A stretch of DNA of 64,000 nt from Nitrospirota bacterium (GCA_016215155.1 JACRLQ010000084.1:1-64000), one strand, 5' to 3'. Positions 35,169 to 44,587 are shown, counted from the stretch's first letter. A program made the numbers and translations. Notes: a model not told the origin generated them from the sequence alone.

Positions 35169-35216
35169 TCCCAACAAGTCATTCCAGCGGTGAACCCGCT
35201 GAATTCCGCGTTAGGC
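35169..35216 (+). other. Integron attC recombination site
   Basis: The site begins CCCAACAAGTCATTCCAGCGG-like and ends CCGCTGAATT then GCGTTAGGC. R'' CCCAAC (35170-35175) pairs with R' GTTAGG; GTTAGGC at 35210-35216 fits GTTRRRY exactly. The inner arms CAGCGG (35185-35190) and CCGCTG (35196-35201) enclose TGAAC. Both size and the order of unpaired bases fit short attC sites of chromosomal integrons. Orientation places it at the 3' end of the restriction-modification cassette. Confidence 0.8.
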
Positions 35217-35231
35217 TCCAAGGAGGACAGA

Positions 35232-35312
35232 TGAAGGCGAACATCCAAATCAAGGCTTCAGTTCTAAGCGCAATAATTTCCGAGGACCTCCGGGAAGTAC
35301 GCGGACTTTGAT
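35232..35312 (+). pseudogene. Cassette gene remnant (26 codons)
   Basis: An ATG with AAGGAGGA upstream begins 16 bp after the attC core, the position expected for the first gene of the next cassette. The reading frame, MKANIQIKASVLSAIISEDL and six more residues, stops after 26 codons. The following 200 bp to 35514 contain no gene and no second convincing attC. It is probably a truncated cassette gene with no recognisable family. Confidence 0.4.
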
Positions 35313-35514
35313 CCTTGATCTATGACATTGTTTCACTTGTACGGGCGAGCCTTTGTCTGCTTTGCCGCCGCTTGAACCGTAAAAATAAATGGGACGTTTC
35401 TGTTTATAACAGCTGGAAACGTTAGAAAAAACTTAGGCGAATTGCCCCGTTCATCCATATCGTGAAATAGAAACAGAAATGTTATCATTTAATCAGATAG
35501 AAAGGAGTAAGACA

Positions 35515-35736
35515 ATGCACGTAAAAGATATTCCGCAAATTGACAAGCTAAGTATACCGGAGAAGATTCTTCTAGTCGAGGATTTGTGGGACAACATATA
35601 TTCTGCGGCATCTGACGTGCCGGTTCCCCAAAGCCATATTTCCGAGCTTGATAAGCGGCTGGCACGCCACAAGTCTAATCCCGGCGAACTTCTATCCCTT
35701 GACGAACTTCGGAAAAATATAGAATCAAGGATATGA
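35515..35736 (+). CDS. Addiction-module antitoxin component
   Basis: A 73-residue protein of the putative addiction module component family: IDKLSIPEKILLVEDLWDNI near the N-terminus, then PQSHISELDKRLARHKSNPG and a C-terminal LDELRKNIESRI. It should neutralise the adjacent RelE/ParE toxin and may autoregulate the pair. AAAGGAG precedes the ATG at 35515. The stop overlaps the toxin start (ATGA). Upstream, 35313-35514, is non-coding. Confidence 0.85.
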   Translation: MHVKDIPQIDKLSIPEKILLVEDLWDNIYSAASDVPVPQSHISELDKRLARHKSNPGELLSLDELRKNIESRI

Positions 35737-36044
35737 CTTATACCATGCAGTTTCTTCCTGAAGTGGAGGAAGATGTCATCAGCGGTTATGTTTGGTATGA
35801 GACTAAATCCATTGGCCTCGGTGCAGACTTTCTTCGCATGTTTTATGCCTCTGCAAATGAACTTCAAGGGAATCCATTGCTCTACCCCAAAGTTTATCAG
35901 GACTTTCGACGGCGATTACTCAGACGATTCCCGTATGCCATATATTTCATAATAGAGAACAACCAGATTATTGTATTTGGGCTTTTTCATTGTGCGCGTA
36001 ATCCTCAAGCTGTAGAGACAACTCTTCAAAATAGAGAACAGTAG
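35733..36044 (+). CDS. RelE/ParE-family toxin
   Basis: A 103-residue protein with the RelE/ParE fold pattern: MQFLPEVEEDVISGYVWYE, an IGLGADFLRMF helix, YPKVYQDFRRRLLRRFPYAIYF and the closing strand IIVFGLFHCARNP. Such toxins cleave mRNA at the ribosome or poison gyrase; which applies is not evident. It is coupled to the antitoxin. The pair lies between the attC region and nifB and may also have arrived as cassette cargo. Confidence 0.87.
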   Translation: MTYTMQFLPEVEEDVISGYVWYETKSIGLGADFLRMFYASANELQGNPLLYPKVYQDFRRRLLRRFPYAIYFIIENNQIIVFGLFHCARNPQAVETTLQNREQ

Positions 36045-36119
36045 CGACGTCATTGCCTTGTGCTAAATTCTGGTCGAAAAGATATGCCGTACTTTTTCTG
36101 AAACGATATAAATAGGCCT

Positions 36120-36160
36120 TGAGGCGTTATATTCCACCCTGCGGTATCGCCTCAGCTTTT
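36120..36160 (+). terminator. Weak terminator hairpin after the toxin gene
   Basis: TGAGGCG (36120-36126) and CGCCTCA (36148-36154) are followed by GCTTTTCC. The loop is long and the T run short. Confidence 0.35.
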
Positions 36161-36170
36161 CCTACAAAAT

Positions 36171-36186
36171 TGTCTCTATATCTACA
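36171..36186 (+). promoter_or_regulatory. NifA upstream activator site before nifB
   Basis: Perfect TGT-N10-ACA, 71 bp upstream of the -24 element of the nifB promoter. Confidence 0.7.
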
Positions 36187-36257
36187 TTAGTGCAACCCTG
36201 CAATATCTATCTATTGCTAACCACCTGATTAATAAGACATACCAGCTGTATATATTC

Positions 36258-36273
36258 TGGCACCGCTATTGCA
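36258..36273 (+). promoter_or_regulatory. Sigma-54 promoter of nifB
   Basis: TGGCACCGCTATTGCA is a full match to the TGGCAC-N5-TTGCA consensus, 40 bp upstream of the nifB start. Confidence 0.88.
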
Positions 36274-36313
36274 ATTATCATGTTTGGATTAAATAATTCA
36301 GTCAGCGAGGTGC

Positions 36314-37210
36314 ATGAAGATGACAGAGGCAAAGACATTTAAACCCAACAGCTTCATAAAAAACCATCCGTGTTTTTCGAAAGAGGCGCACCATAAATTC
36401 GGAAGGCTCCACCTCCCGGTTGCGCCGGCCTGCAATATCCAGTGCCGGTACTGCATCAGAAAATACGACTGCGCGAATGAGTCGCGGCCCGGTATCACGA
36501 GCAGGGTCATGAAGCATGACGAGGCGATAGAAAAAGTAAGGACACTCCTTGATCGGAATGACCGGATCAGCGTCATAGGCATCGCGGGGCCCGGAGACCC
36601 TCTCGCCAATGATGAGACATTTGAGGTCATGGCTTCACTGCACAGGGAGTTTCCCGAGATCATACTATGCGTCTCCACAAACGGCCTGTACCTCCCCGAC
36701 CGGCTGGGTGACCTTATGAAGGCCGGGGTCCGGAGCCTCACGATAACCATAAACGCCGTGACCCCGGCGGTTGCGGAAAAGGTCTATGCCTGGGCCTCGT
36801 ACAAGGGAAAAAGGTATATCGGAAAGGACGCCGCCGCCCTTATCCTTGGAAACCAGTGGCGCGGGCTCACCAATGCCATCGATGCGGGATTGGTTGTCAA
36901 GATAAATACAGTGTATATCCCGGGGGTCAATGACGTCGAGATACCGCTTATTGCCTGGCATGCGGGGGAGCGTGGCGCGGACATCATGAACCTCATGTCT
37001 CTGATACCCCAGGCAGAGTTCGAAAACGTCGAGAGGCCCACAAAGGATATGATCGCGAAAAAAAGGGAGAAATGCGGCAAGTATATCCCCCAGATGACGC
37101 ACTGCAGGCAGTGCAGGGCCGATGCCTTCGGCATTCTGGGCGAAGACAGGGACATGGAGCTTGAAATTCTGAACGCGCGTATCGGCGAAGAATATTGCGA
37201 ATCGGTCTGA
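36314..37210 (+). CDS. nifB: FeMo-co biosynthesis radical SAM protein NifB (core only)
   Basis: A 298-residue radical SAM enzyme that fuses two [4Fe-4S] clusters with a carbide to form NifB-co. The N-terminus HPCFSKEAHHKFGRLHLPVA supplies cluster ligands. The SAM motif is CNIQCRYC, and GPGDPLAN and STNGLYLPD follow. A C-terminal CGKYIPQMTHCRQCRADAFG holds further cluster cysteines. The C-terminal NifX-like domain of proteobacterial NifB is absent, as in archaeal and many anaerobe forms. A second ATG lies two codons later. It leads the operon to hesA and nifV. Confidence 0.96.
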   Translation: MKMTEAKTFKPNSFIKNHPCFSKEAHHKFGRLHLPVAPACNIQCRYCIRKYDCANESRPGITSRVMKHDEAIEKVRTLLDRNDRISVIGIAGPGDPLANDETFEVMASLHREFPEIILCVSTNGLYLPDRLGDLMKAGVRSLTITINAVTPAVAEKVYAWASYKGKRYIGKDAAALILGNQWRGLTNAIDAGLVVKINTVYIPGVNDVEIPLIAWHAGERGADIMNLMSLIPQAEFENVERPTKDMIAKKREKCGKYIPQMTHCRQCRADAFGILGEDRDMELEILNARIGEEYCESV

Positions 37211-37228
37211 ACAGGAGGACAAAAGAGC

Positions 37229-37423
37229 ATGATTGAGGCGGGCATAATTTTTTTCAGCGTGGTGTCGGCAGTGCTTTGTCTGCTGGTCATCAGAAAATAC
37301 GAACGGATCGAGAAATCCGAACTGACCAGCTACGCGCTGCTTTTCGGTTGGGGCTCATTTCTTTTCGGATTGTCGTTGACGAGGCTCGCAGCGGTCATAA
37401 ACCTTGCCGGCCCGGTCCGGTGA
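37229..37423 (+). CDS. Small membrane protein between nifB and hesA
   Basis: A 64-residue protein with two hydrophobic segments: GIIFFSVVSAVLCLLVI (5-21) and a second around YALLFGWGSFLFGLSL (36-51), with a basic connector KYERIEKSE. AGGAGG lies eight or so bases upstream. It begins 18 bp after nifB and ends 8 bp before the hesA ATG, so it is almost certainly co-transcribed. I do not recognise a family. Confidence 0.65.
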   Translation: MIEAGIIFFSVVSAVLCLLVIRKYERIEKSELTSYALLFGWGSFLFGLSLTRLAAVINLAGPVR

Positions 37424-37431
37424 CAGTCGCC

Positions 37432-38211
37432 ATGGACCTGTTTATGGAATCTTCAGTTAGTGAAATGGAACGCTACAAACGGCAGCTGATGCTGGAGGGG
37501 TTCACCCCCGGGCATCAGGCGCTTTTGAAAAACTCAACCGCCTTCGTGGCCGGCGTCGGCGGGCTCGGAGGGACGGCCGCCCTCTACCTTGCCGCGGCGG
37601 GGATCGGGAAGTTGGTCCTCGTCCATCGCGGAGACCTGACGCTCTCTAATATGAACCGCCAGATCCTGATGAGGGAGGACTGGATCGGAAGGTCCAGGGT
37701 GGTCATGGCAAAAAAGACAATCGGGGAGATAAACAGCGGGGTCGTTGTGGATATACACGACCGGTGGATAACGGAGCCGGGTCTTGATGAACTCCTGCCG
37801 GGTGTTGACATAACTCTCTCTGCCCGTCCTAATTTCAGAGAGCGGCGTATATTGAACAGGGCGTGTATCGAAGGCGGCGTACCGATGGTCGAGGCGGCTA
37901 TGGACGGGATGGAGGCCTATCTCTTTAATGTTTTACCGGGCATGACACCATGCCTGGACTGCGTATTCCCCGGTGATGACCCCCGGTGGCAGGAGCTCGG
38001 GTTCCCGGTCCTTGGGGCCGTCTCAGGAACGCTCGGATGCCTTATGGCGATTGAGACGATAAAGATACTGACCGGTTTCGGGAAACCGCTCGTCTCGAAA
38101 ATGCTCACGTTTAATCTGCTGGATATGCGCTTTAAGACCCTCAACATACATCGGGACGAAAATTGTTCTGTCTGCGGCGGACCCGGCGACCGAAACGATC
38201 GGGCGCTATAA
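37432..38211 (+). CDS. hesA: HesA/MoeB/ThiF-family adenylyltransferase
   Basis: A protein of about 259 residues of the E1-like superfamily. It has MERYKRQLMLEGFTPGHQAL, the nucleotide loop GVGGLGGTAALYLAAAGIG, the NMNRQIL patch, and the zinc cysteine pairs CLDC and CSVC. HesA occurs in nif clusters of cyanobacteria and other diazotrophs and is thought to help metal or sulfur delivery to the cofactor. Its exact reaction is not settled. GTG at 37420 and ATG at 37444 are alternative starts. The TAA overlaps nifV (TAATG). Confidence 0.82.
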   Translation: MDLFMESSVSEMERYKRQLMLEGFTPGHQALLKNSTAFVAGVGGLGGTAALYLAAAGIGKLVLVHRGDLTLSNMNRQILMREDWIGRSRVVMAKKTIGEINSGVVVDIHDRWITEPGLDELLPGVDITLSARPNFRERRILNRACIEGGVPMVEAAMDGMEAYLFNVLPGMTPCLDCVFPGDDPRWQELGFPVLGAVSGTLGCLMAIETIKILTGFGKPLVSKMLTFNLLDMRFKTLNIHRDENCSVCGGPGDRNDRAL

Positions 38212-39443
38212 TGGCCAAGGTATATCTCATAGACGTGACAAACAGGGACGGCGTCCAGACCTCACGGATCCTTCTGCCGAAGCTCTCGAAAACCATGCTC
38301 AACATATACCTCGATCAGATGGGCGTTTACCAGAGCGAGATAGGGTTCCCGACACTGAGGCATGAGATCAACTATATTAACGGGAATCTCGCTTTGGCTA
38401 AGGCCGGAGTAATAAAAAACATACGTCTGGAGGGATGGTGCAGGGCTATCCCCGAGGATGTAATCCTTGCCTTTAATAATTGTCCGGACCTTAGGGACCT
38501 GAATTTATCCATGTCGACCTCGGAGATCATGATTCAGGGGAAGTTTCTCGGCAGGAAGACCTGGGGAGAGATCGTCTCGACCATGACCGGGGCGGTCAGG
38601 GCGGCAAAAGAGCTCGGGGCAAGGTCCGTGGGCGTCAACGCGGAGGACGCCTCCAGGACCGATCTAAGCAGGCTGATAGATTGCGCTCTTGCCGCACAGG
38701 AGGCCGGGGCCGACCGCTTCAGATATTGCGACACGCTTGGGGCGGATGACCCGATAACCATCTACGAAAGGATCAGGGCGCTTTCACTCGCGGCAAACAT
38801 CGCAATCGAACTTCACTGTCATAATGACCTCGGCATGGCCGAGGCGGTCTCCTGCGCGGGCGCTCAGGGGGCGATCGAGTGCGGGGTTGACGCCTTCATC
38901 AATACCACGGTCAACGGATATGGCGAGCGGTGCGGAAACTGTGATCTGGTCTCCACCATCCTTGCCCTGAAGTATTCACATGGCCTGAGCAGGAAAGTGA
39001 AACTTGATGAGCGGGTCAACCTCAGGGAAGCCTGGAAAATAGCGAAATATGCCTCGTACGCCTTCGGTCTGCCGATACCGATCGGCCAGCCGGGTGTCGG
39101 AGCGAACGCCTTTGCGCATGAGTCCGGGATCCACGCGGACGGGGCCTTGAAAGACAGGCGGAACTACGAGCTTTATGGCCCGGAAGATGTCGGCCGCGGA
39201 GAACCTGAACTCACCCAGACGGGCAGGATAATAACCACGGGGGAATATGGCGGGGTCAAAGGGTTCCGGCACGTCTATGACAAGCTCGGCATCCATTTCA
39301 TAAATGACGCGGAGGCGCGCTCCATATTTGAACTCGTCCAGTACGCGAACCTGCACACCCAGAAGCCCCTGACCGATGACGAACTCCGTCTGATTGCGGA
39401 AAATCCCGATCCGGTGAGGAAAATTCTGACGATGACGGTGTAG
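38211..39443 (+). CDS. nifV: Homocitrate synthase NifV
   Basis: A 410-residue DRE-TIM metallolyase that condenses acetyl-CoA with 2-oxoglutarate to homocitrate, the organic part of FeMo-co. It starts VYLIDVTNRDGVQTSR (substrate loop; family members often have TLRDGEQ here). HCHNDLGMAEA and NTTVNGYGERCGNCDL carry the metal and active-site residues, and GIHADGALKDRRNYELYGPE the C-terminal linker. The variant RDGVQ loop leaves some doubt versus other homocitrate/isopropylmalate synthases, but the nifB-hesA context supports NifV. Confidence 0.88.
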   Translation: MAKVYLIDVTNRDGVQTSRILLPKLSKTMLNIYLDQMGVYQSEIGFPTLRHEINYINGNLALAKAGVIKNIRLEGWCRAIPEDVILAFNNCPDLRDLNLSMSTSEIMIQGKFLGRKTWGEIVSTMTGAVRAAKELGARSVGVNAEDASRTDLSRLIDCALAAQEAGADRFRYCDTLGADDPITIYERIRALSLAANIAIELHCHNDLGMAEAVSCAGAQGAIECGVDAFINTTVNGYGERCGNCDLVSTILALKYSHGLSRKVKLDERVNLREAWKIAKYASYAFGLPIPIGQPGVGANAFAHESGIHADGALKDRRNYELYGPEDVGRGEPELTQTGRIITTGEYGGVKGFRHVYDKLGIHFINDAEARSIFELVQYANLHTQKPLTDDELRLIAENPDPVRKILTMTV

Positions 39444-39544
39444 GAAGCGGCCAGAGCTCTTCCGCACAACAAAATTGTAGCCTAGACACATAATTGTCCT
39501 ACTCCCTTATGACATAAAACATTTTAAATCAGCGGGTTGCAACT

Positions 39545-39560
39545 TGGCATAAATCTAGCT
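39545..39560 (+). promoter_or_regulatory. Probable sigma-54 promoter of the orphan HTH gene
   Basis: TGGCATAAATCTAGCT keeps GG and GC ten bases apart. The upstream region has TGT-N9-ACA at about 39474, one base short of the canonical NifA site. Confidence 0.5.
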
Positions 39561-39582
39561 ATATACAGAGGCAGGTGACATT

Positions 39583-39807
39583 ATGGATTCCCTGAAAGAC
39601 AAAATTAAGGACCTGGAAAAAGAGGCGATCATCAAGGCGTTGAGCGAGTGCAACTGGGTCATGGCCAGGGCCGCGAAGAAACTCGGGATAACCGAAAGGA
39701 TAATCGGCTACAAGATAAAAAAATACGGGTTGAGAATAAAGGAGGTGCGATGGATAGAGGACATGCGGCATTCAGAGGTCAGTGATGGGAAGCATAATAC
39801 CAAATAA
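39583..39807 (+). CDS. Orphan Fis-type HTH protein resembling the NifA DNA-binding domain
   Basis: A 74-residue protein consisting of little more than one Fis-type helix-turn-helix: LEKEAIIKALSECNWVMARA, then AKKLGITERIIGYKIKKYGL. This pattern (CNW...A...LG.T.R...Y.I.KYG) is the C-terminal domain of NifA, without its GAF and AAA+ parts. A tail of about 20 polar residues follows. Possible roles are a modulator competing for NifA sites or a separate nucleoid-like regulator. No complete nifA is in the window. Confidence 0.8.
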   Translation: MDSLKDKIKDLEKEAIIKALSECNWVMARAAKKLGITERIIGYKIKKYGLRIKEVRWIEDMRHSEVSDGKHNTK

Positions 39808-39838
39808 CTTCATAAAAGATAATTCCAAAGGAGGAAAA

Positions 39839-40942
39839 ATGAAAAAATTAATTACAAAAGCAGTTTTAACATTCATTATGGTATTGGGTCTGGCGTACGC
39901 TGTAAAGGCGGAAGATGCCAGGCCCGCGGCCAACCCGATGGCGGACATCAAGGCCGCACTCGGCCTGAGCATCTACCTGCAGGGTGGATACAACTATAAT
40001 TTCGAAAGCCCCGACCCCAGTGAGAACGACCTGAGGGTCTTCGACCACAAGGCCAACAGCTTTACGTTTGATCTCGCGCAGATCATATTTGCGAAGGACG
40101 CCCCGGTGGGGGGAGCCGGCTACAAGCTGAAGCTGTCCGCGGGCGAGACGGCGAAATTCATCCATTCAAGGGGCCTGGGCAAGGCCGATGACGAATTCGA
40201 TCTCACCGAGGCATATATAACTTATATGGCCCCGGTAGGAAAAGGACTGAAGCTTCAGTTCGGAAAATTCGTCACGATGCACGGCGCGGAGGTAATCGAG
40301 GCCAGGGACAACTTAAACTATTCGCGTTCCCTGCTTTTTAATTATGCGATACCCTTTACCCATACGGGTCTTATGGCCGGCTATGCCCTTTCAGACCAGG
40401 TGAGCGCAAACCTCTATCTCGTAAACGGGTGGGACAACACGGATGACAACAACAAGGGCAAGACCGCCGGGCTTACAGTCGGCTATACACCGTCAGAGCA
40501 GGCCGCGCTCATCTTCAATGTTATGTTCGGTCCTGAGAAGGACAGCAGTTCCGACAACAGGTTTCTCTTTGACTGGGTCGGCACCTTTAAGCCGGTGAAG
40601 AACACTACAGTCGTCCTTAACACGGACTATGCCGCTGAAGAGAAGTCGGCTGCCGGCGGCGGGACGGCAAAATGGTACGGCATAGCGGGGTACGTCAAAT
40701 ACGACTTCAGCGATCTGGTAAGCGGAACTATCAGGGCGGAGTATTTCAACGACAAGGACGGCCTGAGGACCGGGACCGCGCAAAAGCTGAAGGAAATAAC
40801 CGTTACCCCGGAGTTCAAGATCGGAAAGTCGATCATAGTAAGGCCGGAATACCGGCATGATATTTCCGACAAGCTGTCCTTTAAGGGCGGCACAAAAAAG
40901 ACCCAGGACACCATAGCCCTCGGCGTGATGTATACCTGGTAA
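39839..40942 (+). CDS. Outer-membrane beta-barrel porin (BBP2-like)
   Basis: A 367-residue protein with a signal peptide ([20 protein letters not shown], cleavage near VKAED). The remainder is alternating amphipathic strands with frequent aromatic belts and ends in MYTW, a C-terminal aromatic typical of barrels. [10 protein letters not shown] and [19 protein letters not shown] resemble OmpL/BBP2-type porins. GGAGG lies just before the ATG. Position between the HTH gene and amtB suggests a nitrogen-regulated porin, perhaps for ammonium or other small solutes; the substrate is inferred. Confidence 0.82.
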   Translation: MKKLITKAVLTFIMVLGLAYAVKAEDARPAANPMADIKAALGLSIYLQGGYNYNFESPDPSENDLRVFDHKANSFTFDLAQIIFAKDAPVGGAGYKLKLSAGETAKFIHSRGLGKADDEFDLTEAYITYMAPVGKGLKLQFGKFVTMHGAEVIEARDNLNYSRSLLFNYAIPFTHTGLMAGYALSDQVSANLYLVNGWDNTDDNNKGKTAGLTVGYTPSEQAALIFNVMFGPEKDSSSDNRFLFDWVGTFKPVKNTTVVLNTDYAAEEKSAAGGGTAKWYGIAGYVKYDFSDLVSGTIRAEYFNDKDGLRTGTAQKLKEITVTPEFKIGKSIIVRPEYRHDISDKLSFKGGTKKTQDTIALGVMYTW

Positions 40943-40970
40943 TCATAAAATACTTGCAGGGAGAATTAAT

Positions 40971-42700
<1,730 letters not shown>

Positions 42701-42734
42701 CATACAAGTAATAAGTCAGTAGTAAGTGATAAGG

Positions 42735-42774
42735 CGGGGGCCCGCGGCCGTGACATCGGCGGGCCCCCGTTTTA
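42735..42774 (+). terminator. Intrinsic terminator of the amtB-glnK operon
   Basis: CGGGGGCCCGC and GCGGGCCCCCG form an 11-bp GC stem followed by TTTTATTT. Confidence 0.9.
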
Positions 42775-43073
42775 TTTCAATTGCAGTGTGCTCAGGCCCG
42801 CGGACTATCGGTTAAGAGCCCCAAGAGCGTCCACAATAACAGGCCGATCCATAATAATCCCTGATAATTGCCCGCCTGATAACTTTCGGGAGTTCCCCCA
42901 ATAAACAGGGTATAGGTCTCGCAGGGTCTTGAGCAATAAGGATTTAAGGGCAAATCGAAGTGGTCGGAGACTGTTTTTGAAAAAATGGGGGAACTTTTTG
43001 CGAGACACGCGGTAAAATTAAGGCCGTCATTCCCGCGCAGGCGGGAATCCATTTTTGTCTTATAATCCTGCAT
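42775..43073. other. Non-coding flank of the GIY-YIG element
   Basis: No credible gene. GGAGTTCCCCCA (42889-42900) is the inverse of TGGGGGAACTCC at 43411-43422. AAAAAATGGGGGAACT at 42980-42995 recurs directly at 43405-43420. The first REP hairpin lies at 43024-43050. Confidence 0.6.
43024..43050. repeat. REP palindrome left of the GIY-YIG gene
   Basis: Runs from CCGTCATTCCCGC to GCGGGAATCC. Its reverse complement matches the repeat at 43377-43403 at 26 of 27 positions. Confidence 0.85.
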
Positions 43074-43369
43074 ATGAAAGAAAACTTTTACGTGTATATC
43101 CTTGCGAGCCAAAAGAGAGGGACTCTTTACATAGGAGTAACTTCAAAGCTGGCAAAAAGAATTTATGAGCATAAGAACGACGTAGTTGAAGGGTTCACAA
43201 AGAAATATGGGGTGCACAGGCTCGTTTACTATGAAGTTGCGCAAGATGCCAAGGCGTAGCACTAGCTAGGGAAAGGCAAATGAAAAAATGGGATCGGGTA
43301 TGGAAGCTCAAGCTTATTGAGGAGCACAACTCTGAATGGGCTGATTTGTACGAAATTTTACCGACCTGA
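43074..43369 (+). pseudogene. GIY-YIG endonuclease-like gene, frameshifted
   Basis: The first 61 codons read KENFYVYILASQKRGTLYIG, then KLAKRIYEHKNDVVEGFTKKYG and RLVYYEV, the GIY-YIG core of the UPF0213-like family (YVYIL ... LYIGVT; Tyr, Arg and Glu-region residues). A stop follows AKDAKA-like codons. Shifting frame near 43257 gives ALARERQMKKWDR and an ending EEHNSEWADLYEILPT, the normal C-terminus, stopping at 43369. A small indel therefore killed it. It is framed by inverted REP hairpins. Confidence 0.8.
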
Positions 43370-43376
43370 AAAGAGT

Positions 43377-43403
43377 GGATTCCCGCCTTCGCGGGAATGA
43401 CGG
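43377..43403. repeat. REP palindrome right of the GIY-YIG gene
   Basis: Arms ATTCCCGC and GCGGGAAT with TGACGG at the end; inverted relative to 43024-43050. The 16-bp direct repeat AAAAAATGGGGGAACT begins one base after it. Confidence 0.85.
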
Positions 43404-43888
43404 CAAAAAATGGGGGAACTCCTGGATAAATTTCGCTTGACAAATAATTAAAAAACATTAATATTTAAAGTAAGGACAGTAAGAACTATATAAATATACT
43501 GATTCAGGCAACTGGTCGGAAGGGATTTGAAAAATGCTCGCCGGGCTACACATTGAAGACCAGACAAATCGGTGTGTATGCGTTTCAGTCCTCATAGCTG
43601 CGCGCCTGTCTTTGCTTTCAAGAGTGTTGGCGCCGCCGCATTGGAGCGGTAAAAGGCAACCGGCACATGTCTCGGAATCGGCTCAATGTGTATGTCAAAA
43701 AAAACAGTATTTTTGCTTGACTTCGGTTTTATTAGTGGTAAGTTGTAACCAGAAGGACCAGTTAAGGTCCGGACATTTGAGACGGAAGAAACAGACGAGG
43801 AGGTGATGGCGCAAATTTTTAACGGGTTCGGAGAGTCCATATTTGGACGGATTATCTTAATAACGAAGCACTGAGAAAGGGGGAAGAA
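43404..43888. other. Long leader region upstream of the Tad operon
   Basis: About 480 bp before flp. A plausible sigma-70 promoter is TTGACA (43437-43442) with TATTTA (43462-43467); the 19-bp spacer is long. A second TTGACT lies at 43717. Several short hairpins occur (GCGCC/GGCGC near 43595-43635), but no known riboswitch was recognised. AGGAGGTGA at 43799-43807 directly overlaps an ATG of a 22-codon frame ending 14 bp before flp. Confidence 0.5.
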
Positions 43889-44053
43889 ATGAAACAGCTG
43901 ATCGAGAGACTTCATAATGAAAAGGGCCAGACCGCGATTGAATACGCGCTCGTCGCCGTTCTTATCGCAATCGTTCTCGTCTTTGCCTTCAAGAATGTCG
44001 ACGTCGGTATATCGACAGCGGCCAGCAAGGTAAACAGCGCTCTGGTGCAGTAA
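43889..44053 (+). CDS. flp: Flp/Fap-type IVb pilin
   Basis: A 54-residue prepilin. A short leader RLHNEKG is followed by QTAIEYALVAVLIAIVLVFA, so cleavage should fall after Gly and leaves Glu at position 5 of the mature chain, the type IV pilin rule. The remainder, KNVDVGISTAASKVNSALVQ, matches Flp tails. AAAGGGGG precedes the ATG. It is the structural subunit of the Tad pilus. No TadV/CpaA prepilin peptidase gene is in the window. Confidence 0.93.
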   Translation: MKQLIERLHNEKGQTAIEYALVAVLIAIVLVFAFKNVDVGISTAASKVNSALVQ

Positions 44054-44134
44054 AGATGTTTTGCGGGGGGAATTATTCCCCCCGCATCATTAATTGACAT
44101 TAAATTTAACGTAATGAAACATGAAGGATTCCAG

Positions 44135-44587
44135 ATGAAAAGAACAGCGAACAGAGAGGGCCAGACAGTCATCGAGACCGCGATCCTTATGATCCTGATA
44201 CTGATGCTTTTTTTCGGGATCGCGGAAATAGCGAGGGCATGGTGGTATAAAGGACAGTTGAACAACGCGGCAAGGGTCGGCGCAAGGGTGGCCATAGTCA
44301 CACCCTCCCTGACTCTGCCATCGTCGGCCTCCTGTTCGTCGTCGGCCCCGGTAGTAGCGGCGGCATGCGCTGCAATAACAAGCTCTGATCTCAGGAGTTC
44401 AGCCTCAGTTAACGTAGCCTGCAGTATCAATACAACTTGTTCGTCCCCGGCGGCGGCGGGTGACTCGATAACCGTTTCAGTAAGCGGCGTTTTTACAACA
44501 GTAGTCCCGGGCATGGCGTCCCTTGCAGGCAGCCTTGTGCCCGACTCAACGACCCTCACCGCGCAGATGGCTATGAGACACGAATAA
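44135..44587 (+). CDS. tadE: TadE-like minor pseudopilin
   Basis: A protein of about 150 residues. The N-terminus REGQTVIETAILMILILMLF has a TadE-type hydrophobic helix with Glu after a GQT cleavage-like site, then FGIAEIARAWWYKGQLNNAA. The C-terminal half is rich in Ser, Ala and Cys pairs and is probably extracytoplasmic. GAAGGA lies six bases before the ATG at 44135; another ATG seven codons upstream lacks a site. It is likely processed by the prepilin peptidase and helps assemble the pilus. Confidence 0.85.
   Translation: MKRTANREGQTVIETAILMILILMLFFGIAEIARAWWYKGQLNNAARVGARVAIVTPSLTLPSSASCSSSAPVVAAACAAITSSDLRSSASVNVACSINTTCSSPAAAGDSITVSVSGVFTTVVPGMASLAGSLVPDSTTLTAQMAMRHE

Noticed and set aside
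39474-39488. Canonical NifA site before the orphan HTH gene
   Set aside because: The spacing is TGT-N9-ACA, not N10; mentioned only as a near match.
43806-43874. 22-codon leader peptide before flp
   Set aside because: The Shine-Dalgarno AGGAGGTGA overlaps its ATG, leaving no normal spacing; conservation would be needed to support it.
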